Below, one piece after another: positions 6,565 to 14,129 of a DNA stretch of 19,461 nt. Source of the stretch: CAZHWR01 sp964536085. GTDB lineage: Bacteria; Bacillota; Clostridia; Oscillospirales; Ruminococcaceae. Within the stretch, counting starts at the first letter, position 1; each line of letters opens with the position of its first letter. Position numbers and translations under genes: made by a program. The stretch is taken from the NCBI GenBank assembly GCA_964536085.1, contig CAZHWR010000034.1, positions 1-19,461 of the forward strand, written 5' to 3'. Below the pieces are notes generated by a model, which saw only the letters and a program-made list of their open reading frames with translations, had not been told where the DNA came from and made no database searches.

Positions 6565-7104
6565 ATGGCAAGATTACAAGATTTTTATAAAAATGATGTA
6601 GCTCCTGCTTTGATGAAAAAGTTCGGCTACAAAAGTGTCATGCAGATTCCGAAGCTTGAAAAGGTCATTGTAAACGTAGGCTGCGGAGAAGCCAGAGAGA
6701 ATCAGAAGGTTATCGATTCGATAATCACTGATATCACGGCTATCACCGGTCAGAAGCCGATCGTCTGCAAGGCGAGAAAATCCGTTGCTAACTTTAAGCT
6801 TCGCGAGGGCATGGCAATAGGCGTTAAGGTAACACTTCGCGCCGACAAAATGTACGAATTCGTCGACAGACTTTTCAATGTTGCTCTGCCGCGAGTTCGT
6901 GACTTCAGAGGGATAAACGCAAACTCTTTCGACGGTCGCGGAAATTATTCTATGGGTCTGAAAGAGCAGCTCATATTCCCTGAGATCGAGTATGATAAGA
7001 TCGACGCGGTACGCGGCATGGACATAAGCTTTGTCACGACTGCGAAAACCGACGAAGAGGCCAAAGAGCTCTTAACGCTCATGGGCGCTCCGTTTGAGAA
7101 ATAA
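6565..7104 (+). CDS. rplE: 50S ribosomal protein L5 (uL5)
   Basis: L5 binds 5S rRNA and the P-site tRNA elbow as part of the central protuberance. The 179-residue protein has the usual length and the conserved blocks MQIPKLEKVIVNVGCGEA, ITGQKPIVCKARKSVANFKLREGM, and LPRVRDFRGINANSFDGRGNYSMG near residue 110-130. GAGGAGA precedes the ATG, and the gaps on either side are 16 and 17 nt. Confidence 0.98.
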   Translation: MARLQDFYKNDVAPALMKKFGYKSVMQIPKLEKVIVNVGCGEARENQKVIDSIITDITAITGQKPIVCKARKSVANFKLREGMAIGVKVTLRADKMYEFVDRLFNVALPRVRDFRGINANSFDGRGNYSMGLKEQLIFPEIEYDKIDAVRGMDISFVTTAKTDEEAKELLTLMGAPFEK

Positions 7105-7121
7105 GAGGGAGGAAAGAGTAA

Positions 7122-7307
7122 ATGGCTAAAAGATCAATGATTGTAAAGCAAAAACGCACGCCTAAGTTTTCCACCCGTTCTTACAACAGGTGCAAAATCT
7201 GCGGAAGACCGCACGCTTATTTGAGAAAATACGGCGTTTGCCGTATCTGCTTCAGAGAATTGGCCTACAAGGGTCAGATTCCCGGCGTCAAAAAAGCAAG
7301 CTGGTAA
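7122..7307 (+). CDS. rpsZ: 30S ribosomal protein S14 type Z, zinc-binding (uS14)
   Basis: This is the short S14 of the 30S head. The 61-residue product has the zinc-ribbon cysteines C24-x2-C27 and C40-x2-C43, the form typical of many Gram-positives, as opposed to the longer zinc-free paralogue. The motif KYGVCRICFRELAYKGQIPGVKKASW closes the protein. No zinc-free copy is visible in this window. GGAGGAAAG lies upstream of the ATG. Confidence 0.98.
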   Translation: MAKRSMIVKQKRTPKFSTRSYNRCKICGRPHAYLRKYGVCRICFRELAYKGQIPGVKKASW

Positions 7308-7330
7308 GCATGAAAAGGAGGTAGACGGTA

Positions 7331-7729
7331 ATGCAAATCACCGATACAATAGCCGACATGCTTACAAGAATTCGTAACGCTAATTCGGCAAAGCATGACA
7401 CGGTGGACATTCCCGCGTCCAACATGAAAAAGGCGATCGCCCAGATTCTTGTTGACGAGGGATATGTTAAAGGTTTTCAGGTCGTTGAAGACGGAAAACA
7501 GGGAATTATTCGCATGACATTGAAATACGGCGAAAACAAAACTCCGGTTATCACCGGTTTGCGCAAGGTATCCAAGCCCGGACTGCGTATCTACACAAGC
7601 TGTGAGGATATGCCCAAGGTCATGAAGGGTCTGGGAATCGCAATTTTATCAACTTCTAAGGGTGTTAAAACCGACCGCGACGCTCGCAAGGAGCACGTTG
7701 GCGGCGAGGTTTTGGCATTCGTTTGGTAA
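7331..7729 (+). CDS. rpsH: 30S ribosomal protein S8 (uS8)
   Basis: S8 organises the central domain of 16S rRNA. The 132-residue product shows TDTIADMLTRIRNANSAKH at the N-terminus and the C-terminal signature GLGIAILSTSKGVKTDRDARKEHVGGEVLAFVW. In E. coli S8 represses its operon by binding near rplE. I looked for no equivalent target here and make no claim. AAAAGGAGG sits about 8 nt before the ATG. Confidence 0.98.
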   Translation: MQITDTIADMLTRIRNANSAKHDTVDIPASNMKKAIAQILVDEGYVKGFQVVEDGKQGIIRMTLKYGENKTPVITGLRKVSKPGLRIYTSCEDMPKVMKGLGIAILSTSKGVKTDRDARKEHVGGEVLAFVW

Positions 7730-7744
7730 GGAGGAAACGAAACT

Positions 7745-8290
7745 ATGTCTCGTATCGGAAATAAGCCAATCGAAGTACCCGCAGGAGTAGATGTTAAAAT
7801 CGACGGAAACCATGTTTTCGTAAAAGGTCCCAAGGGAACTCTCGAAAAAGACATTCGCTCGGAGCTTACCGTTAAGCTTGAAGGCAATCAAATCACGGTA
7901 ACACGTCCGAACGACGCAAAGCTCAACAAATCTTTACACGGTCTTTCCCGCACCATTATCGCAAATATGGTGGAAGGCGTAACACAGGGCTTTACAAAAG
8001 AGCTTGAAATCAATGGAGTAGGATACCGTGCCGCAAAACAGGGTAAAGACCTTGTTATGAACCTCGGTTACTCCCATCAGGTTACGATGTCGGAAACAGA
8101 CGAAATCAAGATCGATGTTCCTCAGCCGAACAAAATCGTGATTTCCGGAACCGATAAACAGAAGGTTGGTCAGTTTGCAGCTGAAGTACGTAAAAAACGT
8201 CCGCCGGAGCCTTACAAGGGCAAAGGAATCAAATATGTTGATGAACATATTCAGCGCAAAGAAGGTAAAGCCGGTAAAGGTAAGAAGTAA
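7745..8290 (+). CDS. rplF: 50S ribosomal protein L6 (uL6)
   Basis: L6 lies near the GTPase-associated centre and is needed for late 50S assembly. The 181 residues form two related domains, the first opening MSRIGNKPIEVPAGVDV, the second with the C-terminal KPPEPYKGKGIKY-type motif (here KRPPEPYKGKGIKYVDE) and a basic tail. Length is normal. AAGGAGG overlaps the end of rpsH, and the gap is 15 nt. Confidence 0.98.
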   Translation: MSRIGNKPIEVPAGVDVKIDGNHVFVKGPKGTLEKDIRSELTVKLEGNQITVTRPNDAKLNKSLHGLSRTIIANMVEGVTQGFTKELEINGVGYRAAKQGKDLVMNLGYSHQVTMSETDEIKIDVPQPNKIVISGTDKQKVGQFAAEVRKKRPPEPYKGKGIKYVDEHIQRKEGKAGKGKK

Positions 8291-8308
8291 TTAAAGGAGT
8301 GACAGACA

Positions 8309-8668
8309 ATGTTTAAAAAGCCTGATAAACAAAAGGCTCGCGCACGCAGGCATCGCAGAGTACGCTCGAAGATTTCGGGAACGGCTGCTCGTCCGCGTCT
8401 GAATGTATTCCGCTCCACGAAACACATATACGCTCAGCTTATTGACGACGTAAACGGCGTTACCTTAGTTTCCGCTTCCACGCTCGAAAAGGATTTCGAA
8501 GGTTCGGGAGCAAACAAGGAAGCTGCACGTAAGGTAGGTCAGTCGATTGCCAAAAAGGCCGTTGAAAAAGGTATCTCGGAAGTCGTATTCGACAGAAGCG
8601 GATACATTTATCACGGAAGAGTTTTGGAATTGGCTGAAGGAGCCCGCGAATGCGGCCTCAAATTCTAA
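8309..8668 (+). CDS. rplR: 50S ribosomal protein L18 (uL18)
   Basis: L18 binds 5S rRNA with L5 and helps form the central protuberance. The 119-residue protein has a basic N-terminus (KKPDKQKARARRHRRVRSKI), the core PRLNVFRSTKHIYAQLIDD and the ending FDRSGYIYHGRVLELAEGAR with ECGLKF. All are standard for the family. AAAGGAGTG precedes the ATG. Confidence 0.97.
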   Translation: MFKKPDKQKARARRHRRVRSKISGTAARPRLNVFRSTKHIYAQLIDDVNGVTLVSASTLEKDFEGSGANKEAARKVGQSIAKKAVEKGISEVVFDRSGYIYHGRVLELAEGARECGLKF

Positions 8669-8683
8669 AGAGGAGGTATTCAT

Positions 8684-9184
8684 TTGGCAAGGATAGATGC
8701 TTCGGCACTTGATTTACAGGAAAAGGTCGTCTCGATTAACCGCGTATCAAAAACGGTTAAGGGCGGACGCGTAATGAAATTCGCGGCTTTGGTTGTCGTT
8801 GGCGACGGCAACGGTCTGGTAGGCTTCGGTCTCGGAAAAAGCAGCGAGGTACCCGACGCTATAAGAAAGGGTATTGAAGACGCCAAGAAAAACCTCGTTA
8901 AGGTTTCTCTTAAGGGAACAACGATCCCCCACGAAACAGTAGGCGCATTCGGCGCGGGCAGAGTTCTGCTCAAACCGGCTCCTCAGGGTACCGGAGTTAT
9001 AGCCGGCGGTCCTGTTCGTGCAGTCGTTGAAGTTGCCGGAATTAAAGACATCCGTACAAAATGCTTACGGTCGAACAATCCCTGCAACGTTGTAAGAGCA
9101 ACAATCAACGGTCTTGCTTCCATCAGATCCGCTGCTGAGGTTGCAGCTATCAGAGGCAAAAGCGTTGAAGAAATTTTAGGTTAG
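8684..9184 (+). CDS. rpsE: 30S ribosomal protein S5 (uS5), TTG start
   Basis: S5 sits at the mRNA entrance and affects decoding accuracy. Its N-terminal loop is a known spectinomycin-resistance site. The 166 residues include the double-stranded-RNA-binding-like half (VVGDGNGLVGFGLGKSSEVPDAI) and the C-terminal half ending SAAEVAAIRGKSVEEILG. The start is TTG at 8684: AGGAGGT ends 6 nt upstream, the resulting N-terminus MARIDASALDLQEKVVSINR is typical, and no ATG lies near. The gap to rpmD is 13 nt. Confidence 0.96.
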   Translation: MARIDASALDLQEKVVSINRVSKTVKGGRVMKFAALVVVGDGNGLVGFGLGKSSEVPDAIRKGIEDAKKNLVKVSLKGTTIPHETVGAFGAGRVLLKPAPQGTGVIAGGPVRAVVEVAGIKDIRTKCLRSNNPCNVVRATINGLASIRSAAEVAAIRGKSVEEILG

Positions 9185-9197
9185 GAGGAGCGTCGAA

Positions 9198-9377
9198 ATG
9201 GCTACTGTTAATGTAAAACTCGTAAGAAGCTTTGCGGGCGTTAAAAAGGATCAAATAGCCACTGCTAAATCCTTGGGACTCCGCAAAATCGGCGACACGA
9301 CCGAGCAACCTGATAATGCTGCTACACAGGGAAAAATAAAAAAGATTTCACATCTTATTACGGTTACAAAGAACTAA
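9198..9377 (+). CDS. rpmD: 50S ribosomal protein L30 (uL30)
   Basis: This 59-residue frame starts with ATG 9198 after TAGGAGGAGCG and ends with TAA 9375-9377. The translation begins MATVNVKLVRSFAGVKKDQ and continues through ATAKSLGLRKIGDTTEQPD to KKISHLITVTKN, matching L30 in length and in the conserved GLRKI-x-D/T-T and HLITV segments. Its position between rpsE and rplO is the invariant place for L30. L30 binds domain II of 23S rRNA and 5S rRNA. Confidence 0.96.
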   Translation: MATVNVKLVRSFAGVKKDQIATAKSLGLRKIGDTTEQPDNAATQGKIKKISHLITVTKN

Positions 9378-9396
9378 CACAAGGAGGTGCGAGCAA

Positions 9397-9837
9397 ATGA
9401 AATTGCACGAATTATCACCGGCGGTTGGTTCAACAAAAGTTTCCAAGCGCATTGGTCGAGGTGCAGGCTCCGGAACAGGCAAAACGGCCGGTAAAGGCCA
9501 TAAAGGTCAGAAGGCGCGTTCGGGCGGCGGCGTAAGGCCGGGCTTTGAAGGCGGTCAGATGCCTTTGGCACGCCGTGTACCGAAAAGAGGTTTCAACAAT
9601 ATTTTCGGAACAAAATATGCTACAATAAACGTTGATGCACTCAACAAATTTGACGACGGCGCGACTGTAAACGAAACCGCGCTCGTTGAAAGCGGACTTA
9701 TAAAAAAGACTCTCGACGGAATTAAGATTCTCGGTAACGGAGAGCTTAACCGTAAGCTCAATGTAAAAGTAACCGCCTACTCTGAGTCTGCAAAGCTCAA
9801 AATTGAAAAAGCGGGCGGAAAGGCTGAGGTGAAATAA
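9397..9837 (+). CDS. rplO: 50S ribosomal protein L15 (uL15)
   Basis: L15 is a late-assembly 50S protein. The 146 residues open MKLHELSPAVGSTKVSKRIG and run into the extended Gly/Lys/Arg-rich segment GRGAGSGTGKTAGKGHKGQKAR (split here by family alignments into GSGxGKTxGxGxKGQ), then GVRPGFEGGQMPLARRVPKRGF. The end of the gene carries the ribosome binding site for secY (GAGGTG), which starts 2 nt after the stop, so translation of the two is probably coupled. Confidence 0.97.
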   Translation: MKLHELSPAVGSTKVSKRIGRGAGSGTGKTAGKGHKGQKARSGGGVRPGFEGGQMPLARRVPKRGFNNIFGTKYATINVDALNKFDDGATVNETALVESGLIKKTLDGIKILGNGELNRKLNVKVTAYSESAKLKIEKAGGKAEVK

Positions 9838-9839
9838 TC

Positions 9840-11144
9840 ATGTTTGATGTTTTCAGAAATGCATTTAAAGTTCCTGAAATCAGGAAAAAATTGCTTTATA
9901 CATTGATGATTATTGTCATTTTCAGAATCGGCTCGAACATTCCGGTTCCGTTTCTTGATATTTCAGTACTCAAGGACTATTTTCAGAATGACGTCAACAG
10001 CGGAAGTCTGCTGAACTATTGGGACGCTCTTTCCGGCGGCGCGCTGTCGAACGCAACTCTGTTTGCGCTGTCTATAACGCCGTATATTACAGCGACCATT
10101 ATCGTCCAGCTTTTGACAGTTGCCATTCCGCCTTTGGAAAGGCTTGCAAAAGAGGGTGAAGAGGGCAGACGAAAGATAAACAAGATCAATCGTTATGTGA
10201 CGGTAGGACTTGCCTTGGTGCAGTCGTTGATGTATTACCTGCTTTTGAAAAATCAGGGAATTTTGATAACTAATTCTTCCAAGATTCTGACCTATTTGTA
10301 TGCCGGATCGATAATCCTGCTGTTCACAGCGGGTGCGTCGCTCATCATGTGGCTTGGCGAGCAGATAAACGAAAAGGGAATAGGAAACGGTATTTCGATA
10401 ATCCTTTTCGCAGGTATCGTCTCGCGCGCAATGGCGGCTGTTGAAGCGCTTGTGGATTTGTGGAATCAGGGAAGTGCGGATTCCAATTATTACATTATGG
10501 TACCGCTTATTGTTATCATGTTCATTGCGATTGTTATTGCAATCATAATCATGAATAACGCAGAGCGCAGAATACCCGTTCAGTACGCTAAGCGTGTTGT
10601 AGGTCGCAAAATGATGGGCGGTCAGTCGAGCAGTATCCCCGTCAAGGTCAGCATGAGCGGCGTTATGCCTATCATATTCGCTTCGTCGCTGCTTGCAATC
10701 CCCGGAACAATCAATTCATTTTTACAGCTTGACGCAAGCACATTCTGGGGCAAATTCCTGTCTGTATTTAATTACGATCATTGGGTATATGCAACGCTTT
10801 ATTTCCTTTTGATTATCGCGTTCAACTACTTCTATGTTGAAATTCAATACAACCCCATCGAAATTGCTAACAACCTTCGCAAGAACAACGGAGCTATCCC
10901 CGGAATCCGTCCCGGCAAGCCCACATCAGAGTTTATCAGAAAGGTCATCTCGAGAATAACGCTGGTCGGAGCGCTGTTCCTGGCGGTCATCGCGGTATTC
11001 CCGATAATCTTCAGCAACTTGACCGGAACAAACATATCTCTGGGCGGAACCTCTATAATCATTATAGTAGGAGTTGCACAGGAAACCGTAAGAGTGCTTG
11101 AATCTCAGATGATGATGCGTCATCACAAGGGATTTCTTGAATAA
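9840..11144 (+). CDS. secY: Preprotein translocase channel subunit SecY
   Basis: SecY is the pore of the SecYEG translocon in the cytoplasmic membrane, exporting unfolded proteins with SecA or inserting membrane proteins with the ribosome. The 434-residue product has the expected ten hydrophobic segments, beginning LLYTLMIIVIFRIGSNIPVP (about residues 19-38). It also has the conserved motifs NEKGIGNGISIILFAGI, AERRIPVQYAKR with GGQSSSIPVKV, and EIQYNPIEIANNLRKNNGAI, followed by PGIRPGKPTS in the cytosolic loop that contacts SecA and the ribosome. Length is normal. Embedded between rplO and adk as in most Firmicutes. Confidence 0.98.
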   Translation: MFDVFRNAFKVPEIRKKLLYTLMIIVIFRIGSNIPVPFLDISVLKDYFQNDVNSGSLLNYWDALSGGALSNATLFALSITPYITATIIVQLLTVAIPPLERLAKEGEEGRRKINKINRYVTVGLALVQSLMYYLLLKNQGILITNSSKILTYLYAGSIILLFTAGASLIMWLGEQINEKGIGNGISIILFAGIVSRAMAAVEALVDLWNQGSADSNYYIMVPLIVIMFIAIVIAIIIMNNAERRIPVQYAKRVVGRKMMGGQSSSIPVKVSMSGVMPIIFASSLLAIPGTINSFLQLDASTFWGKFLSVFNYDHWVYATLYFLLIIAFNYFYVEIQYNPIEIANNLRKNNGAIPGIRPGKPTSEFIRKVISRITLVGALFLAVIAVFPIIFSNLTGTNISLGGTSIIIIVGVAQETVRVLESQMMMRHHKGFLE

Positions 11145-11161
11145 ACTTGGAGGCTTGACCA

Positions 11162-11794
11162 ATGAATTTAATTTTATTAGGAGCTCCCGGCGCGGGAAAA
11201 GGAACGCAGGCGGAGGTTATATGCGATAAGCTGGGAATCCCGGCAATATCCACCGGTAACATCATCCGCGAGGCGCTTAAAAACGGTACTGAGCTTGGTT
11301 TAAAGGCAAAGTCGTATATGGACGAGGGCAAGCTCGTTCCCGATGAGGTCGTTATTGATATAATCAAGGAGCGTCTTTCAAAGGACGACTGCAAAAACGG
11401 CTTTATCCTCGACGGCTTCCCGAGAACGGTGCCTCAGGCTGTGGCGCTCGACGCCATGGGCGTTACTATTGACCGCGTTGTCGATATCGAGGTTTCCGAT
11501 GAAGACATTCAGCGTCGTCTTTCAGGCAGGCGCGTCTGCGAGTCGTGCGGAGCTTCGTATCATATCGATTATAAAAGGTCGGAGGTTGAGGGAGTGTGCG
11601 ACAAGTGCGGCGGCAATACCGTTCAGCGCAAGGACGACCATCCCGATACCATAAAAGAGCGTTTGGCTGTTTATCATGAGCAGACAGAGCCTTTAAAAGA
11701 CTATTATGCTAAGTCAGGAAAGCTTAAAGTGGTCGAAGGGCAGGAGAAAGTTTCCGAAACCAGCCGTCTTACTTTAAATGCTTTGGAGGCTTAA
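11162..11794 (+). CDS. adk: Adenylate kinase, zinc-LID form
   Basis: Adenylate kinase catalyses ATP + AMP to 2 ADP in the cytosol and sets the adenylate energy charge. The 210-residue protein carries the P-loop GAPGAGKGT (residues 7-15), the AMP-binding DGFPR (84-88), and a LID domain with C126-x2-C129 and C146-x2-C149. This is the structural zinc site common in Gram-positive enzymes. GGAGG precedes the ATG. map follows 5 nt later and its ribosome binding site lies inside the end of adk. Confidence 0.98.
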   Translation: MNLILLGAPGAGKGTQAEVICDKLGIPAISTGNIIREALKNGTELGLKAKSYMDEGKLVPDEVVIDIIKERLSKDDCKNGFILDGFPRTVPQAVALDAMGVTIDRVVDIEVSDEDIQRRLSGRRVCESCGASYHIDYKRSEVEGVCDKCGGNTVQRKDDHPDTIKERLAVYHEQTEPLKDYYAKSGKLKVVEGQEKVSETSRLTLNALEA

Positions 11795-11799
11795 TTTAG

Positions 11800-12549
11800 A
11801 TGATAGTTCTTAAAACAAAGCATGAACTGCAGGCAATGCGAGAGGCGGGAAGGATTTCCGCGGGGGCGCTTGTCGCCGCCGGAAAAGCTATCCGCCCTGG
11901 TATGTCGACCAAAGAGCTTGACGACATTATGCACCGCTACATTGTTTCTAAGGGCGCGCGTCCGAGCTTTTTGGGATACGGCGGATTTCCCGGATGCGCC
12001 TGCATTTCAATAAACGACGAGGTTATCCACGGAATACCGTCGCCTAAGAAAATAATCCGCGAGGGAGATATAGTCAGCGTAGACGTTGGCGCGTTTTACA
12101 ACGGCTATCACGGCGACAATGCGTATACCTTTGCGGTGGGCGAAGTTTCCGAAGAGGCAAAACAGCTTTTAAAGATAACCGAGGAGAGCTTGCATGCGGC
12201 GATTGAAGCCGCTAAGCCCGGCGCGAGGCTGGGCGACGTATCCCACGCGGTCCAGGCGTATGTAGAACCATACGGCTACGGCATAGTAAAAAAATATGTC
12301 GGTCACGGCGTCGGCAGAGAACTGCACGAAGCGCCTGAGGTTCCGAATTTCGGGTCGGCGGGAAGAGGCGTGCGCCTTGCCGAGGGCATGACTATCGCGA
12401 TTGAGCCGATGATTAATTTAGTCGGTGAGGATGTCAAAACACTTTCGGACGGTTGGACGGTGAAGACCGTCAGCGGCTCGCTGTCCGCACATTTTGAAAA
12501 CACTATCGCGATAACGGCCGACGGCGCCGAGATCCTCACTAAAGCATAG
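11800..12549 (+). CDS. map: Methionine aminopeptidase type I
   Basis: This metalloenzyme removes the initiator methionine from nascent proteins. The 249-residue, single-domain type-Ia form shows all five expected metal ligands: D95 (SVDVGAF), D106 (HGDNAYTF), H169 (GHGVGRELH), E202 (IEPM) and E233 (HFENT). It also has the catalytic-pocket H77 (NDEVIHGIP). No N-terminal zinc-finger extension is present. The GGAGG used for its translation lies inside the last codons of adk. The KOW-domain gene begins 12 nt after the stop. Confidence 0.98.
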   Translation: MIVLKTKHELQAMREAGRISAGALVAAGKAIRPGMSTKELDDIMHRYIVSKGARPSFLGYGGFPGCACISINDEVIHGIPSPKKIIREGDIVSVDVGAFYNGYHGDNAYTFAVGEVSEEAKQLLKITEESLHAAIEAAKPGARLGDVSHAVQAYVEPYGYGIVKKYVGHGVGRELHEAPEVPNFGSAGRGVRLAEGMTIAIEPMINLVGEDVKTLSDGWTVKTVSGSLSAHFENTIAITADGAEILTKA

Positions 12550-12561
12550 GGAGGAATCGCC

Positions 12562-12837
12562 ATGGCGCTTGTACGCGGAACGGTCGTTAAATCAACGGCA
12601 GGTCACGACGGCGGAAGCTTTTACGTTGCTCTTTCGCTTGAAAACGGATTTGCCATGATAGCGGACGGCAAGCTCAGAACGCTTGAAAAACCCAAAAAGA
12701 AGAATTTGAAGCATCTTGCGGCGACAAACGTTGTTTTGACTGCCGCACAGCTTGAAACCAACAAAAAAATAAGGCGCGCTTTGTGGCCTTATAACTATGG
12801 CGGCTCTCCGCCGTTATCCGATTTGAACGGGAGGTAA
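12562..12837 (+). CDS. Small KOW-domain RNA-binding protein (L14e/L27e-like)
   Basis: This 91-residue protein starts ALVRGTVVKSTAGHDGG, a KOW-type motif (V-x-G-x-V-V-x-S-x-A-G-x-D), followed by YVALSLENGFAMIADGKLRTLEKPKKKNLKHL. The layout resembles archaeal/eukaryotic L14e/L27e-type ribosomal proteins. In many Clostridia, as far as I recall, a gene of this type occupies exactly this place between map and infA. The C-terminal third (ETNKKIRRALWPYN) is less familiar. I infer an RNA-binding, ribosome-associated role from domain and context. The family function is not well defined to my knowledge. GGGAGG in its last codons serves infA. Confidence 0.85.
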   Translation: MALVRGTVVKSTAGHDGGSFYVALSLENGFAMIADGKLRTLEKPKKKNLKHLAATNVVLTAAQLETNKKIRRALWPYNYGGSPPLSDLNGR

Positions 12838-12842
12838 ACAGC

Positions 12843-13061
12843 TTGGCAAAAGATGACGTAATCGAAATTGAGGGCAAGGTCGTTGACGCACTGCCTAACG
12901 CGATGTTCAAGGTAGAACTTCCTAACGGGCATCAAATTCTGGCTCACATTTCGGGCAAGCTTAGGATGAATTTTATCCGCATTCTGCCCGGAGATAACGT
13001 AACGGTCGAAATGTCGCCGTATGATTTGACCAAGGGGCGCATTATCTGGCGCTCTAAATAG
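12843..13061 (+). CDS. infA: Translation initiation factor IF-1, TTG start
   Basis: IF-1 is an S1/OB-fold protein that occupies the 30S A-site during initiation and helps IF-2 and IF-3 select the start codon. The 72-residue product has the canonical length and sequence: MAKDDVIEIEGKVVDALPNA, FKVELPNGHQILAHISGKLR, then IRILPGDNVTVEMSPYDLTKGRI. The start is TTG at 12843, 8 nt after GGGAGG. No ATG or GTG lies nearby that would retain the conserved MAKxD N-terminus. The 51-nt gap to rpmJ contains a weak hairpin (GCGGG/CCCGC, 13078-13090). Confidence 0.97.
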   Translation: MAKDDVIEIEGKVVDALPNAMFKVELPNGHQILAHISGKLRMNFIRILPGDNVTVEMSPYDLTKGRIIWRSK

Positions 13062-13112
13062 AGTAATTAATTTTAAAGCGGGAACCCCGCGCATTTAAGG
13101 AGGTATTTTCAG

Positions 13113-13226
13113 ATGAAAGTAAGACCTTCGGTTAAACCCATGTGCGAAAAGTGCAAGGTTATCAAACGCAAAGGCCGCGTTATGGTCATTTGCTCAAACC
13201 CCAAGCACAAACAGCGTCAGGGATAA
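13113..13226 (+). CDS. rpmJ: 50S ribosomal protein L36 (bL36), zinc-binding
   Basis: ATG 13113 follows AAGGAGG at good spacing and the TAA is at 13224-13226, giving 37 residues, the invariant L36 length. The sequence MKVRPSVKPMCEKCKVIKRK continues GRVMVICSNPKHKQRQG. C11, C14, C27 and H32 form the zinc site of the cysteine-containing form. L36 stabilises 23S rRNA near the GTPase centre. Confidence 0.97.
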   Translation: MKVRPSVKPMCEKCKVIKRKGRVMVICSNPKHKQRQG

Positions 13227-13318
13227 TTGTGAACGAATAATAATTTGCATGATGTCAGACTCGTAAACCGAAAAGGGAATAAGGGCTGGCACTTAGCACT
13301 GGAGGTGCAACTTAAAGA

Positions 13319-13687
13319 ATGGCTCGTATAGCTGGTGTTGACTTACCGAAAGAAAAAAGAGCGGAGATAGGTCTTACCTATATTTACGGTATAGGCCGCG
13401 AAAGCGCCGCTCAGATCCTCGCCGCAACGGGTGTGAGCCCTGATACAAGAATCAAGGATCTCACTGAGGACGAGGTATCAAAACTGCGCGATTATATCGA
13501 CAAAAACTATAATGTTGAAGGCGACCTTCGCAGAGAGACCGCTTTAAACATCAAAAGACTCATTGAAATCGGCTGCTATCGCGGCGTACGTCACAGAAAG
13601 GGTCTGCCTGTAAGAGGTCAGAATACCAAAAACAACGCACGCACTCGCAAGGGTCCCAAAAAGACGATAGCGAACAAGAAGAAGTAA
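13319..13687 (+). CDS. rpsM: 30S ribosomal protein S13 (uS13)
   Basis: S13 is a 30S head protein whose basic tail contacts P-site tRNA and which bridges to L5. The 122 residues open MARIAGVDLPKEKRAEIGLTY and include the helix-turn-x-helix block YIYGIGRESAAQIL and the C-terminal RGQNTKNNARTRKGPKKTIANKKK. The 92-nt upstream gap has no clear promoter. The GGAGGTG (13301-13307) lies 11 nt before the ATG and can be partly paired with an upstream GCAC (13296-13299). Confidence 0.98.
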   Translation: MARIAGVDLPKEKRAEIGLTYIYGIGRESAAQILAATGVSPDTRIKDLTEDEVSKLRDYIDKNYNVEGDLRRETALNIKRLIEIGCYRGVRHRKGLPVRGQNTKNNARTRKGPKKTIANKKK

Positions 13688-13700
13688 GGAGGATTGAAAA

Positions 13701-14099
13701 ATGGCTAAAGCAACTAAAAAAACCACAGTACGCAGACGCCGCGAACGCAAGAATATCGAACGCGGAGCGGTGCATATCCAGTCCACCTTCAATAACACTA
13801 TCGTAACGATAACGGACGTTCAGGGCAACGCTATTTCCTGGGCAAGCGCAGGCGGACTTGGTTTCAGAGGCTCGAAAAAATCCACTCCGTTTGCAGCGCA
13901 GACCGCTGCTGAAACCGCTGCAAAGGCAGCTATGGAGCACGGACTTAAATCCGTTGAAGTATTTGTTAAGGGCCCGGGATCAGGACGCGAAGCGGCTATC
14001 CGTGCGCTTCAGTCGGCAGGGCTTGAGGTTTCTTTGATCAGAGACGTTACTCCGATCCCTCACAACGGCTGCCGCCCGCCCAAAAGAAGAAGAGTTTAA
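13701..14099 (+). CDS. rpsK: 30S ribosomal protein S11 (uS11)
   Basis: S11 sits on the platform near the E-site and the mRNA Shine-Dalgarno helix. The 132-residue protein has the core GAVHIQSTFNNTIVTITDVQ, the KGPGSGREAAIRALQSAGLE block and the C-terminal PHNGCRPPKRRRV, where the family carries a conserved Asn-Gly. Length is normal. AAGGAGG precedes the ATG, and the gaps are 13 nt upstream and 30 nt downstream. Confidence 0.98.
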   Translation: MAKATKKTTVRRRRERKNIERGAVHIQSTFNNTIVTITDVQGNAISWASAGGLGFRGSKKSTPFAAQTAAETAAKAAMEHGLKSVEVFVKGPGSGREAAIRALQSAGLEVSLIRDVTPIPHNGCRPPKRRRV

Positions 14100-14129
14100 T
14101 CGTTACCAAAACAGGAGGTGTAACTCAAT

